Shown here piece after piece: positions 44,647 through 53,840 of a stretch of 64,000 bases of DNA; within the stretch, counting starts at the first letter, position 1; each line of letters starts with the position of its first letter. The DNA comes from WTXA01 sp964415195 (GTDB lineage: Bacteria > Bacillota > TC1). The stretch is from contig CAYPYD010000003.1 of assembly GCA_964415195.1 (NCBI GenBank), positions 1-64,000 on the forward strand, given 5' to 3'. The notes below the pieces were generated by a model. The model had not been told where the DNA came from. It was given only the letters and a program-made list of their open reading frames with translations, and searched no databases. The translations under genes were made by a program, and so were the position numbers.

Positions 44647-46147
44647 AAAGGGGTTTTCCCTAAAACTATATTTGCTTTTTTATATGATCATTTTTGTATT
44701 CATAACCTTAATTTTGTTATGGCTATTTCAGGTCGTATTTTTAGAGGATTTCTATAGTAGTATTAAAAGAAAAAGTTTAGATGATGTTGTAAACAGCATT
44801 GAAAGTTCAATAAGTGAAACAGATACAAAAGGATTAAATTCCTTAGAGGTGAAAAACAAGATATTAAGAACTGCAACAGACAATAACGTTATTGCAGTAA
44901 TTGCAGACTATGAGAAAAAAATATACTACGACAATAGTGATCTAAGACAACGTAATTTTCTAGAAGAATTTATAAAAACTGCTGAATTTGAATATTTATA
45001 CTTATCTGCTAAAGAAAGTATCGGAGAACCTCAATATTTAAGTATGAAAAATTCTGAACTAGTACAAATTACTACTGCAAGAGGTAGTAACCTCATTGGA
45101 AATATCACTTCTTTTCCCATAGAAAATAATTTAAACAATGGTGAAAGTTTAATATTTGTTAATATGATAAAAAATCAAAATGATGATATTATCACACTTA
45201 TGGTTATGATGGAACTTACACCTGTAAACACAACAGTTGAAACCTTAAGAGTCCAGTTGTTCTATGTTACAGCCTTAATGCTAGTAGTTGCTAGTATACT
45301 GGCTATAGTTATTTCTCACAAGATTGCTAAACCTATAGAAAAGATAACAAAGGTAGCTAAAACATTAGGTAAAGAAAGATATATATCTAACCTGGCTTCT
45401 CCAATAAAAGAAGTAGGTGAACTTAATGACACTCTATATTTTGTGGATAGAGAACTAGAAAAAATTGAAGGAATAAGAAGAGAATTAATGGCAAATATTT
45501 CACATGACCTAAGAACACCTCTTACTATGATACAAGGCTATAGCGAGGTAATGAGAGATATACCAGGTGAAAACAACAAGGATAATATTCAAGTTGTAAT
45601 TGACGAGTCTCAACGACTTCAAAGTCTTGTAAATGACATATTGGAACTATCAAGACTAGAAGAACAAAAATTTAGGATGAGAGTTAAAAAATATTGTCTA
45701 ACATACAGTTTGAAGGATATAGTAGCCAGATATCAATCAATGCTTGAATCTAAAGGTTATAATCTTAAATTCACTTATGACAAAGAAGTTTATGTAGAAG
45801 CAGATGAACTGAAAATGTCTCAAGTTATTTATAACCTTTTAAATAACGCAGTAACTTACACAGGTGAAGACAAGATTATTGAAATAAAACAAAAAGTCGT
45901 TGGAAAATACGTAAGAGTAGAGATTATTGACACTGGTGAAGGTATAGCTGAAGATAAAATCATAGAAATCTGGGAAAGATACTATAAAATCGATAGTAAA
46001 CATAGAAGAGCTCAGATTGGTTCAGGAATTGGATTGTCAATAGTAAAGTCGATAATTGAACAACATAAAGGCTTTGTTGGTGTATCATCATCAAATAAAG
46101 GATCCACATTCTGGTTCGAAATAAAATGTGTTGACTGTAGTGAATAG
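44630..46147 (+). CDS. Membrane sensor histidine kinase
   Basis: A 505-residue kinase starting at TTG (44630). TM1 is at about 10-36, an extracytoplasmic sensor domain of about 165 residues follows, and TM2 is at about 205-230. Then come a HAMP linker, the H box NISHDLRTPLTMIQGYSE with phosphorylated H292, and an ATPase domain with the N box NLLNNAVTY, DTGEGIAEDK and GSGIGLSIVKSI. The sensor domain is not one I can name. It is paired with the response regulator upstream and ends at a hairpin shared with the rpsB promoter region. Confidence 0.93.
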   Translation: MKSPNKKGFSLKLYLLFYMIIFVFITLILLWLFQVVFLEDFYSSIKRKSLDDVVNSIESSISETDTKGLNSLEVKNKILRTATDNNVIAVIADYEKKIYYDNSDLRQRNFLEEFIKTAEFEYLYLSAKESIGEPQYLSMKNSELVQITTARGSNLIGNITSFPIENNLNNGESLIFVNMIKNQNDDIITLMVMMELTPVNTTVETLRVQLFYVTALMLVVASILAIVISHKIAKPIEKITKVAKTLGKERYISNLASPIKEVGELNDTLYFVDRELEKIEGIRRELMANISHDLRTPLTMIQGYSEVMRDIPGENNKDNIQVVIDESQRLQSLVNDILELSRLEEQKFRMRVKKYCLTYSLKDIVARYQSMLESKGYNLKFTYDKEVYVEADELKMSQVIYNLLNNAVTYTGEDKIIEIKQKVVGKYVRVEIIDTGEGIAEDKIIEIWERYYKIDSKHRRAQIGSGIGLSIVKSIIEQHKGFVGVSSSNKGSTFWFEIKCVDCSE

Positions 46148-46164
46148 AAATCAAATAATGTTTA

Positions 46165-46205
46165 AAATGATGGTGTAGGTCTATTGCCTATACCATCATT
46201 TATTG
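46165..46205 (+). terminator. Terminator-like hairpin after the kinase gene
   Basis: A 15-bp stem (46165-46179 with 46187-46201, one G-T pair) with a 7-nt loop. The 3' flank TTTATTG is only modestly T-rich. The -35 of the next promoter lies inside its 3' arm. Confidence 0.7.
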
Positions 46206-46212
46206 ATATAAT
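46184..46212 (+). promoter_or_regulatory. Promoter for rpsB-tsf with a ~100-nt leader
   Basis: TTGCCT (46184-46189), a 17-bp spacer and TATAAT (46207-46212) with TGA before it. The leader (about 46,220-46,315) contains AACC...GGTT and a GGATGGTGCCGAAAGG segment. It may fold into an autoregulatory ribosomal-protein leader, but I do not recognise a known class. Confidence 0.6.
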
Positions 46213-46315
46213 AACTTAGTACGAAAAATCACTTTAACCGATTATTTGGATGGTGCCGAAAGGTTGACAAATAAAATGAAGTTAAAGGAAGTAAAAAAAC
46301 CGAGGAGGAAGAAAA

Positions 46316-47077
46316 ATGGCAGTAATATCTATGAAACAATTACTAGAAGCAGGTGTTCATTTCGGACACCAAACAAAAAGATGGAATCCTAAAATGGCAA
46401 GATACATCTTTACAGCAAGAAATGGTATCTATATCATCGACTTGCAAAAAACAGTACATAAAATCGACGATGCTTATGATTTCCTAAGAGACGTTTCAAG
46501 CAAAGGCGAAAAGGTTCTTTTTGTAGGAACTAAAAAACAAGCTCAAGAAGCTGTTAAAGATGAAGCATTAAGATCAGGAAGCTACTATGTTGACCAAAGA
46601 TGGTTGGGTGGTATGTTAACAAATTTTGCGACTATTAAGAAAAGAAGCAAATATTTAAAAGATTTAAAAACACAAGAGGAAGATGGAACATTTGATAGCT
46701 TACCAAAAAAAGAAGTTATTGAATTAAAAAAAGAAATGGAAAAATTAGAACGTTTCCTTGGTGGAATCAAGGATATGAATAGAGTTCCTGGGGCACTTTT
46801 CATAGTTGACCCTAAGAAAGAAAGAATTGCTATTGCTGAAGCCAAGAAACTTGGAATTCCTACAGTAGCTATAGTTGATACTAACTGTGATCCTGATGAG
46901 ATCGACTACGTAATCCCAGGTAATGATGACGCTATTAGAGCAGTTAAATTAATTTCTGGCAGAATGGCCGATGCAATTATTGAAGGCCATCAATCACAAG
47001 TTGATGCTGAAGACTTTACTGATATTCCAGTAAGTGAAGAAGAATCTCAAAAAGTTGATGAAGTGGAGGCGAAATAA
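46316..47077 (+). CDS. rpsB: 30S ribosomal protein S2
   Basis: A 253-residue S2 protein with MKQLLEAGVHFGHQTKRWNP, FVGTKKQAQEAV, YVDQRWLGGMLTNFATI and IVDTNCDPD. The length is normal and the C-terminal tail is acidic. GAGGAGGAAG precedes the ATG. It is immediately followed by tsf with no gap, the standard bacterial pair. Confidence 0.98.
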   Translation: MAVISMKQLLEAGVHFGHQTKRWNPKMARYIFTARNGIYIIDLQKTVHKIDDAYDFLRDVSSKGEKVLFVGTKKQAQEAVKDEALRSGSYYVDQRWLGGMLTNFATIKKRSKYLKDLKTQEEDGTFDSLPKKEVIELKKEMEKLERFLGGIKDMNRVPGALFIVDPKKERIAIAEAKKLGIPTVAIVDTNCDPDEIDYVIPGNDDAIRAVKLISGRMADAIIEGHQSQVDAEDFTDIPVSEEESQKVDEVEAK

Positions 47078-47725
47078 ATGATTAGCGCTAACCTAGTAAA
47101 AGAGTTAAGAGAGCGTACCGGCGCAGGCATGATGGATTGTAAAAAAGCTTTAACAGAAACCAATGGAGATACTGAAAAAGCTATTGAATTCTTAAGAGAA
47201 AAAGGCTTGTCAGCTGCTGCGAAAAAAGCTGGTAGAATTGCAACTGAAGGAGTTATTGAAACATATATTCATGGCGGAGGACGAATTGGAGTAATGCTTG
47301 AATTAAATTGTGAAACTGACTTTGTTGCTAAAACTGATGATTTTAAAGAATTGGCTAAAGACATTGCTATGCATATTGCAGCAGCAAGACCTGAATTTTT
47401 AAAACCTGAAGAAGTACCAACAGAAGAATTAGAAAAAGAAAAAAGTATTTTAAGAGCTCAAGCTTTAAATGAAGGCAAGCCTGAAAAAATCGTTGATAAA
47501 ATGGTTGATGGTAGAATTGCTAAATATTTCAAAGATGTTTGCTTATTAGAACAACCATTTGTTAAAGATCCAGATAAAACAATTAGCCAGTTAATAACTG
47601 AAAAAATTGCTAAAATCGGAGAGAACATTTCTGTTAGAAGATTTGTGAGATACGAACTTGGTGAAGGAATGGCAAAAAAAGAAGACAACTTTGCAGACGA
47701 AGTTGCTTCAATGATGGGTAACTAA
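47078..47725 (+). CDS. tsf: Elongation factor Ts (short form)
   Basis: Guanine-nucleotide exchange factor for EF-Tu. The N-terminal UBA-like region LVKELRERTGAGMMDCKKAL is followed by the core with ELNCETDFVAKTDDF and the C-terminal module with GENISVRRFVRYE. The 215 residues lack the second core repeat found in E. coli and B. subtilis proteins (about 280-290), as in many Clostridia and Thermus. It starts directly after the rpsB stop and ends before a terminator. Confidence 0.96.
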   Translation: MISANLVKELRERTGAGMMDCKKALTETNGDTEKAIEFLREKGLSAAAKKAGRIATEGVIETYIHGGGRIGVMLELNCETDFVAKTDDFKELAKDIAMHIAAARPEFLKPEEVPTEELEKEKSILRAQALNEGKPEKIVDKMVDGRIAKYFKDVCLLEQPFVKDPDKTISQLITEKIAKIGENISVRRFVRYELGEGMAKKEDNFADEVASMMGN

Positions 47726-47736
47726 GAATAATTTAA

Positions 47737-47771
47737 AAAAGCACATTGCTTATAGTAATGTGCTTTTATTA
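47737..47771 (+). terminator. Rho-independent terminator after tsf
   Basis: An 11-bp stem (47737-47747 with 47757-47767) with a 9-nt loop, followed by ATTAT. The run of A before the stem is matched by TTTT after it. Confidence 0.8.
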
Positions 47772-47786
47772 TAGGTATAAATAGGC

Positions 47787-47792
47787 TATAAT
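47787..47792 (+). promoter_or_regulatory. -10 box for the pyrH-frr-uppS-...-polC operon
   Basis: TATAAT (47787-47792) lies 26 bases before the pyrH ATG. The -35 position (TTTTAT) is weak. GAGGTGAAG is the ribosome site. Confidence 0.5.
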
Positions 47793-47818
47793 ATAATAAA
47801 GAATTTATGAGGTGAAGC

Positions 47819-48538
47819 ATGAGTAAAGTGAAATATAAGAGAATAATTTTAAAAATCAGCGGAGAAGCTTTAGCTGGTAATGAAGAGTTTGGCTTAGACG
47901 GGACGACATTAAACACCATAGCTGAAGAAGTCAGAGAAATTTCTGATATGGGAGTAGAAATTGCCATAGTAGTAGGTGGAGGCAATATCTGGCGTGGAGT
48001 CAAAGGCAGTGAAGAAAAAGGCATTGAAAGAGCAAATGCAGACTACATGGGAATGTTAGCAACCTCAATTAATGCACTAGCCTTACAAGGGGCCTTTGAG
48101 AAGCAAGGTCTTGATACAAGGGTTATGTCAGCAATAGAAATGAGACAAATAGCTGAACCATATATAAGAAGAAGAGCAATTAGACATCTTGAAAAAAAAC
48201 GCATTGTTATATTTGCTGCAGGAACAGGGAATCCATATTTTTCAACTGATACAACAGCAGCCTTAAGAGCAGCAGAAATTGATGCTGAAGTTATCTTGAT
48301 GGCCAAGAAGGTTGATGGAGTATATAGCGCAGATCCAAATAAGGATAAAACAGCCGTTAAATACGACCACTTAAGTTTTATTGAGGTTTTGAACAATGGT
48401 CTTAAAGTTATGGACTCAACAGCAGCCTCTCTATGTATGGACAATGACATAAAAATAATAGTTTTCAATTTAACACAAAAAGGCAATATCTATAAAGCCA
48501 TAACAGGAGAACAAATAGGAACAATTATTGGAGGATAA
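47819..48538 (+). CDS. pyrH: Uridylate kinase
   Basis: UMP kinase of the amino-acid-kinase fold, 239 residues. KISGEALAG (about residues 12-20), VVGGGNIWRG (about 51-60), GTGNPYFSTDTTAALRA and KKVDGVYSADP are all typical. It makes UDP for nucleotide and cell-wall precursors. It starts the frr-uppS-cdsA-dxr-rseP-ispG-proS-polC run, with a 2-base gap to frr. Confidence 0.97.
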   Translation: MSKVKYKRIILKISGEALAGNEEFGLDGTTLNTIAEEVREISDMGVEIAIVVGGGNIWRGVKGSEEKGIERANADYMGMLATSINALALQGAFEKQGLDTRVMSAIEMRQIAEPYIRRRAIRHLEKKRIVIFAAGTGNPYFSTDTTAALRAAEIDAEVILMAKKVDGVYSADPNKDKTAVKYDHLSFIEVLNNGLKVMDSTAASLCMDNDIKIIVFNLTQKGNIYKAITGEQIGTIIGG

Positions 48539-48540
48539 AA

Positions 48541-49101
48541 ATGGAAGAGTTAGAATTAATTTTAAACCATGCAGACGAAAAGATGAAGAAAATTATTGAT
48601 GCTTTAAAAGAACATCTGAAAAGCATTAGAACTGGGAGAGCCAATCCAGCTTTACTTGATGGAATTTTCGTAAAGTATTATGGTGTTGAAACACCAATTG
48701 CACAAGTTGCTTCTATTTCAGCTCCTGAAGCAAATCTTTTGGTTGTACAACCTTGGGACAAAACAGCTTTAAAGGATGTGGAAAAAGCTATTCTTACTTC
48801 TGACAGAGATTTAAACCCTAACAATGATGGTAATATTATCAGAATACCTATACCGGTTTTAACAGTTGACAGAAGAAAAGAACTTGTAAAACAAGTAAAG
48901 AAGATTGCCGAAGAATTCAAGGTACAGATTAGAAATGTAAGAAGAGATTGTAATGATGATTTGAAAAAGCTAGAAAAAGGAAGCGTTTCCGAAGATATTC
49001 TAAGTAATACAATCGATAAAGTACAAGAAATGACAGACAAAGCAATAAAACATGTAGATGAAATAATTAAAATAAAAGAAACATCAATTCTGGAGATATA
49101 A
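48541..49101 (+). CDS. frr: Ribosome recycling factor
   Basis: A 186-residue factor that, with EF-G, splits post-termination ribosomes. It has SIRTGRANPALLDGIFVKYYG-type residues at 22-42 (SIRTGRANPALLD, YYGVETPIAQVASI) and the C-terminal VRNVRRDCNDDLKKLEK. Full length. It is 2 bases after pyrH and 1 base before uppS. Confidence 0.97.
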   Translation: MEELELILNHADEKMKKIIDALKEHLKSIRTGRANPALLDGIFVKYYGVETPIAQVASISAPEANLLVVQPWDKTALKDVEKAILTSDRDLNPNNDGNIIRIPIPVLTVDRRKELVKQVKKIAEEFKVQIRNVRRDCNDDLKKLEKGSVSEDILSNTIDKVQEMTDKAIKHVDEIIKIKETSILEI

Positions 49102-49102
49102 T

Positions 49103-49822
49103 ATGTTTGACGATATTGTAATCCCAAAACATCTGGCAATAATTATGGATGGTAATGGGAGGTGGGCAAAGAAGAGAGGGGAACTTCGAATCAATGGCCA
49201 TAAGGAAGGCATGCTTACTTTAAAAAGAACAGTTGAATCATGTAAGAATATGGGCGTAGACTATTTAACTGTCTATGCTTTTTCTACGGAAAACTGGAAA
49301 AGACCCAAAATTGAAGTGGCCTTTTTATTAAAATTATTAAAACATTATATTAACTCAGAACTTGATTATTTAAAAGAAAATAAGGTTGCTTTACGATTTA
49401 TTGGAACCAGGCAAGGGTTAGATAAAAAAATTGTTTCCATGATGGAAATGATTGAAAAAGAAACAGCCCCAGGAACTGAGATGGTATTTTCTATAGCTTT
49501 CAATTATGGTGGACGAATGGAAATTACCGAGAGTTTAAAGGAAATAGCTAAACTTATCGAGATTGGGGAAATTGATATTGAGGATATTAATGAAGATTTA
49601 ATCACTAATTCCTTATATACCAAAAATATACCAGATCCTGAACTAATAATCAGGACCTCTGGTGAGTTTAGAATCAGTAATTTCTTGTTATGGCAAAGTG
49701 CATATAGTGAATACTATATTAGTGACCTATTATGGCCTGATTTTAATGAAGAAGAGTTAATTAAAGCCTTCAAGGTATATAGCTCAAGAAATAGAAGATT
49801 TGGGGGGATTAAAAGTGACTAA
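49103..49822 (+). CDS. uppS: Isoprenyl transferase (undecaprenyl diphosphate synthase)
   Basis: cis-Prenyltransferase making the C55 lipid carrier for peptidoglycan from farnesyl diphosphate. The 239 residues show HLAIIMDGNGRWAKKRG, INGHKEGM, VYAFSTENWKRP and ELIIRTSGEFRISNFLLWQ. The usual RPGGE before the last motif reads RTSGE here, a mild variant. ispA upstream in the window would supply its substrate. It overlaps cdsA by 8 bases. Confidence 0.95.
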   Translation: MFDDIVIPKHLAIIMDGNGRWAKKRGELRINGHKEGMLTLKRTVESCKNMGVDYLTVYAFSTENWKRPKIEVAFLLKLLKHYINSELDYLKENKVALRFIGTRQGLDKKIVSMMEMIEKETAPGTEMVFSIAFNYGGRMEITESLKEIAKLIEIGEIDIEDINEDLITNSLYTKNIPDPELIIRTSGEFRISNFLLWQSAYSEYYISDLLWPDFNEEELIKAFKVYSSRNRRFGGIKSD

Positions 49823-50609
49823 AGAATTTCAAAGCAGAACACTGACAGGAGTATTATTAGTCATAGTACTAGGGACTGCCATCCTATTGGGAGGATTATG
49901 GTTCTGGGCAGCTTGTCTTTTATTATCTACCTTGTTCTATAAAGAATACATAAATATTTACAAAGCAAAGAAAAGCTACGGATTTTTCTTTAGCACAGGT
50001 ATTATTGGGATTCTATATTATATAGGAATTTATTTAGATTATCGGTATACACTACAAATAAGCTTATTGCTCATATTGATATATGGAGCATTTCGGGTAA
50101 TTACTAGATACCCGAAATTTACATACAAGAATATTAAGACCACAATCTTTGGGTTCCTGTATTGCTATATGTTTTTAAGTACGTTGTATTTACTAAGAAG
50201 TGAAGAAGGCGGATTAGAATGGATATTATTTATACTTTTAGTTAGCATTCTAAGTGATGTTGGAGCCTACCTGGTTGGTAGGAAGATAGGCAAAACAAAG
50301 ATTGCTCCAATATTAAGCCCAGGTAAGTCATTAGAAGGTCTTGTTGGAGGTCTACTGCTTGCAACAGCAGGTGGAGTGATTTTCGCATCATTATTTATGG
50401 ATTTAATGATACCTGTAAGTGCATTAATTTGTATTGCAATTGTCTTTATAGGTTTAATGGGCGATTTATTCGAGTCACATTTGAAAAGAGAAGTTAAAAT
50501 TAAAGATTCAGGAACATCATTACCTGGACATGGAGGTTTTCTTGATAGATTTGATGCTATAATATTTATCTCTGGCTTTATATATTTACTATTAGAGGTG
50601 ACAAATTGA
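49815..50609 (+). CDS. cdsA: Phosphatidate cytidylyltransferase
   Basis: Membrane enzyme making CDP-diacylglycerol. I take GTG at 49815 (MTKEFQSRTLTGV) because the GGGGGG run at 49802-49807 is then well spaced; an in-frame TTG at 49800 lacks a site. The 264 residues contain about eight hydrophobic helices and end with the signature DSGTSLPGHGGFLDRFDA (about 230-247). SDVGAYLVGRKIGKTK is also typical. It overlaps dxr by 4 bases. Confidence 0.95.
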   Translation: MTKEFQSRTLTGVLLVIVLGTAILLGGLWFWAACLLLSTLFYKEYINIYKAKKSYGFFFSTGIIGILYYIGIYLDYRYTLQISLLLILIYGAFRVITRYPKFTYKNIKTTIFGFLYCYMFLSTLYLLRSEEGGLEWILFILLVSILSDVGAYLVGRKIGKTKIAPILSPGKSLEGLVGGLLLATAGGVIFASLFMDLMIPVSALICIAIVFIGLMGDLFESHLKREVKIKDSGTSLPGHGGFLDRFDAIIFISGFIYLLLEVTN

Positions 50610-51742
50610 AAAAAATAGTAATTCTTGGTTCCACAGGATCAATTGGGTCACAAGCTCTTGAAGTTATAGAAGAACAACAAAAAAATTTCCAGGCCTATGG
50701 CTTGGTTGGTGGTTCTAATGTAGAACTTCTGATTTCACAAGCAAAGAAATTCCAACCTAAATGGGTAGGCATTCAAGATGAAAGCCAATATCTACATTTA
50801 AAAGAGAGCTTGCCGACTGGGATAAATATTGTTGCTGGTGAAAAGGGTATTGAAGAACTAATATCAGACTCCGAATATCAGACATTACTAGCCGCAATCA
50901 GCGGCATTGCTGGTTTGAAATCAACAATAAAAGGTATTGAATCTGGTAAGGAAATTGCCTTGGCAAATAAGGAGACCCTTGTAGCTGGTGGTGATTTAAT
51001 TATGAACTTAGTAAAAAAACATGGTGTGAAACTATTGCCTGTCGATAGTGAACATAGTGCTATCTTTCAAAGTATGAATAATCATCAGAGAAAACTAAAA
51101 AAAATTATTCTAACTGCATCTGGTGGTCCTTTTAGAGATTATAACGAAGAAATGTTGAGTGCTGTAAAAATAGAAGATGCATTAAAGCATCCTAACTGGT
51201 CAATGGGGAAAAAAATCACAATTGATTCTGCGACTTTGGCAAATAAAGCATTGGAAGTAATTGAAGCTCATTATCTCTTTGACTGTTCATATGAAAATAT
51301 TGATGTACTTATACACAAAGAAAGCATTATCCATTCAATGGTAGAATTTATTGACACATCTATAATTGCTCAACTTGGATTTCCAAGTATGAAATTACCT
51401 ATACAATATGCCTTTACACATCCAAATAGTTTGCCAGTTAAATGGCCATCTTTAGATCTTGCAGATATAGGATGCTTAAACTTTAGTAAACCAAAAGCTT
51501 ATTTCAGAGCACTTAGTCTTGGGGTAGAAGCTGGTAAAGCTGGAGGCAGTGCACCAATAATTTTTAATGGAGCAAATGAGGTAGCAGTTGATTACTTTAT
51601 TAATGGTAAGATAACATTTCTACAAATACCAGAAATGATTGAAACAGCATTAAACAACGTTGGAAAAATCAGAATAGCAAGTTTTGAAGATATTGCCTAT
51701 ATTGATAAATCAACTAGAGATTATCTAAAAAAGGAGTTTTAA
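50606..51742 (+). CDS. dxr: 1-deoxy-D-xylulose 5-phosphate reductoisomerase
   Basis: Second step of the MEP isoprenoid pathway, NADPH-dependent. The 378-residue protein starts at TTG (50606) with GAGGTG upstream. It has the NADPH motif LGSTGSIGSQALEVI, ALANKETLVAGG, metal/substrate residues in LPVDSEHSAIFQ and ASGGPFRD, and the lid HPNWSMGKKITIDSATL. It lies beside rseP and ispG in the conserved order. Confidence 0.97.
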   Translation: MKKIVILGSTGSIGSQALEVIEEQQKNFQAYGLVGGSNVELLISQAKKFQPKWVGIQDESQYLHLKESLPTGINIVAGEKGIEELISDSEYQTLLAAISGIAGLKSTIKGIESGKEIALANKETLVAGGDLIMNLVKKHGVKLLPVDSEHSAIFQSMNNHQRKLKKIILTASGGPFRDYNEEMLSAVKIEDALKHPNWSMGKKITIDSATLANKALEVIEAHYLFDCSYENIDVLIHKESIIHSMVEFIDTSIIAQLGFPSMKLPIQYAFTHPNSLPVKWPSLDLADIGCLNFSKPKAYFRALSLGVEAGKAGGSAPIIFNGANEVAVDYFINGKITFLQIPEMIETALNNVGKIRIASFEDIAYIDKSTRDYLKKEF

Positions 51743-52747
51743 ATGGGAATAATTTCAATTATATTAGGAATTTTGGCCATTGGAGTCATAGCGTTAATAC
51801 ATGAAGTCGGTCACTATTTTTTTGCCCGTAGGGCAGGAATTAAAGTACTAGAGCTTTCTCTTGGAGCTGGACCAGTAATCCTGTCATTTGAAAGAAACGG
51901 AACAAAATACACTATAAGACCAATACCTTTCCTAGCATTTGTACGTCTAGAAGAAGAAGGGGAGGAGAGTCTTGGGAATGCATCAATATTCCAAAGATTT
52001 CTACTATATATTGGTGGAGTGTTTTTCAATATAATGACTGCAATCATTTTAATAACCTTAATCGGCGCCTTTTCCGGTGTTACCACAGACAAAGTCATTG
52101 TGGGTGATCTTTTTAAAGATAAACCAGCATACAGTATTCTTAAAAAAAATGATCAGATAATAGAAGTAAACAATATAAAAGTTGATGGAGCTGTAGCTTT
52201 ATCAGAGCAATTAAACAAAGCAGAAAATACAGAAATTGAATTAACTGTAATCAGAGCCGAAAAAGAAATTAAATTGAATATAGTTCCTGAATTAGATCAG
52301 GAAAGTGATAGATATATATTAGGATTTTCCTTTGCGAAAGTAAAACTTGATATATTTACAAGCCTTTCTTACGCGTTAAATATGATTTGGTCATATATAT
52401 CACAAACCTTTATGTTACTAGGTAACTTGGTGATTGGACAAGCCAATCCTACAGAAAACCTGGTTGGAATAATTGGAATTGTCGCTATTTCAAGTGACTT
52501 TACTTCAAGATTATCCGACTATATGCTTTTTATAGCAGTAATAAGCATTGGAATGGCGGTAATTAACATATTGCCAATACCAGCTCTTGATGGCGGGAAA
52601 ATTGTATTGCTAGGAGTTGAAAAAGCAATAGGACGAAAAATCAGTGAGAAATTAGAATATAGATTAACCATAGTTGGATTTACACTTTTAATACTACTTA
52701 TGGTATTTACAACAGTAAACGATATATTAAAGTTAGTTGGAGGTTAA
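51743..52747 (+). CDS. rseP: Site-2 membrane zinc metalloprotease RseP/RasP
   Basis: Intramembrane protease cleaving anti-sigma factors and leftover signal peptides. The 334 residues contain the active-site HEVGH (about residues 20-24) in TM1, a PDZ domain (about 115-200, ILKKNDQIIEVNN) and the second metal motif NILPIPALDGG (about 278-288) in a later TM helix. AAGGAG precedes the ATG. The short length matches Bacillota homologues. It overlaps nothing downstream once ispG is started at its ATG. Confidence 0.95.
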   Translation: MGIISIILGILAIGVIALIHEVGHYFFARRAGIKVLELSLGAGPVILSFERNGTKYTIRPIPFLAFVRLEEEGEESLGNASIFQRFLLYIGGVFFNIMTAIILITLIGAFSGVTTDKVIVGDLFKDKPAYSILKKNDQIIEVNNIKVDGAVALSEQLNKAENTEIELTVIRAEKEIKLNIVPELDQESDRYILGFSFAKVKLDIFTSLSYALNMIWSYISQTFMLLGNLVIGQANPTENLVGIIGIVAISSDFTSRLSDYMLFIAVISIGMAVINILPIPALDGGKIVLLGVEKAIGRKISEKLEYRLTIVGFTLLILLMVFTTVNDILKLVGG

Positions 52748-52748
52748 T

Positions 52749-53840
52749 ATGCGTAGACAAACTAGCACAATTTACGTTAGAAATGTTGCCATAGGTAGTA
52801 ATCATCCAATTGTAGTACAATCTATGTGCAACACTGATACTAGGGATGTTGGGAAAACTTTAAAACAAATAAATGATTTAGCCCAAGCTGGTTGTCAAAT
52901 AGTTAGATTAGCTATTGTAGATGAGCAAGCAAACAAATCTTTGGAAGAAATCATGAAATCAAGTCCTATACCAATAATAGCTGATATACATTTTGACTAT
53001 AAACTAGCACTTGGAGCTATTAAAGCAGGAGTCGATGGTTTGAGACTAAATCCTGGCAATATAGGCAGTGTTGACAGAGTAATTAAAGTTGTTGAAGCTT
53101 CAAGAGACAAAAAATTACCAATAAGAATTGGAGTCAATGGTGGTTCTCTTGATAAGAAACTACTTGAAAAATTCGGTGGCCTTTGCCCAGAAGCTATGGT
53201 AGAATCAGCTTTGGAAAATATATATCTGTTAGAAAAACTCAATTACCCATGGATGAAGGTATCCTTGAAATCATCAAATGTACCTATGATGCTTAGAGCT
53301 TATGAATTACTAGCAAAAAAGGTTGATTATCCATTTCATATTGGGGTAACAGAAGCTGGCACAGAAAAATCAGGATTAATTAAATCAGCAATAGGAATTG
53401 GAGCATTACTAGATAAAGGAATAGGAGACACTTTAAGAGTTTCATTAACAGCTGATCCAATTAAAGAAATATATGCAGGCTATGAGATACTAAAAGTCTT
53501 AGGACTGTCAAATAGAGGTGCCACATTAATATCTTGCCCTACTTGCGGTCGTACAGAAATCAACTTGATAGAACTAGCAAAAAAAGTTGAAGAACTTGTA
53601 GAGAAAATAGATGTACCAATAACAGTTGCTGTAATGGGTTGTCCTGTTAATGGACCAGGAGAAGCCAAAGAAGCAGACATTGGTATTGCTGGAGGCATGA
53701 AACTTGGTCTTATTTTCAAAAAAGGCAAAATAATAGCAAAAGTAAAAGAAGCAGATTTATATACAGAATTTGTCAAAGAATTAGAAAAGACAGTTCAGGA
53801 GTACAAGGAGGAACATAATGAGAGTTTCAAAACTTTTTAA
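52749..53840 (+). CDS. ispG: 4-hydroxy-3-methylbut-2-en-1-yl diphosphate synthase
   Basis: [4Fe-4S] enzyme of the MEP pathway. I start it at ATG 52749 (MRRQTSTIYV), placed just after GGAGG at 52739-52743; the in-frame TTG at 52737 lies before that site. The 363 residues have VVQSMCNTDTRD, ADIHFDYKLAL, RLNPGNIG, and the three cluster cysteines in SCPTCGRTE and GCPVNGPGEA. It overlaps proS by 23 bases. Confidence 0.97.
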   Translation: MRRQTSTIYVRNVAIGSNHPIVVQSMCNTDTRDVGKTLKQINDLAQAGCQIVRLAIVDEQANKSLEEIMKSSPIPIIADIHFDYKLALGAIKAGVDGLRLNPGNIGSVDRVIKVVEASRDKKLPIRIGVNGGSLDKKLLEKFGGLCPEAMVESALENIYLLEKLNYPWMKVSLKSSNVPMMLRAYELLAKKVDYPFHIGVTEAGTEKSGLIKSAIGIGALLDKGIGDTLRVSLTADPIKEIYAGYEILKVLGLSNRGATLISCPTCGRTEINLIELAKKVEELVEKIDVPITVAVMGCPVNGPGEAKEADIGIAGGMKLGLIFKKGKIIAKVKEADLYTEFVKELEKTVQEYKEEHNESFKTF

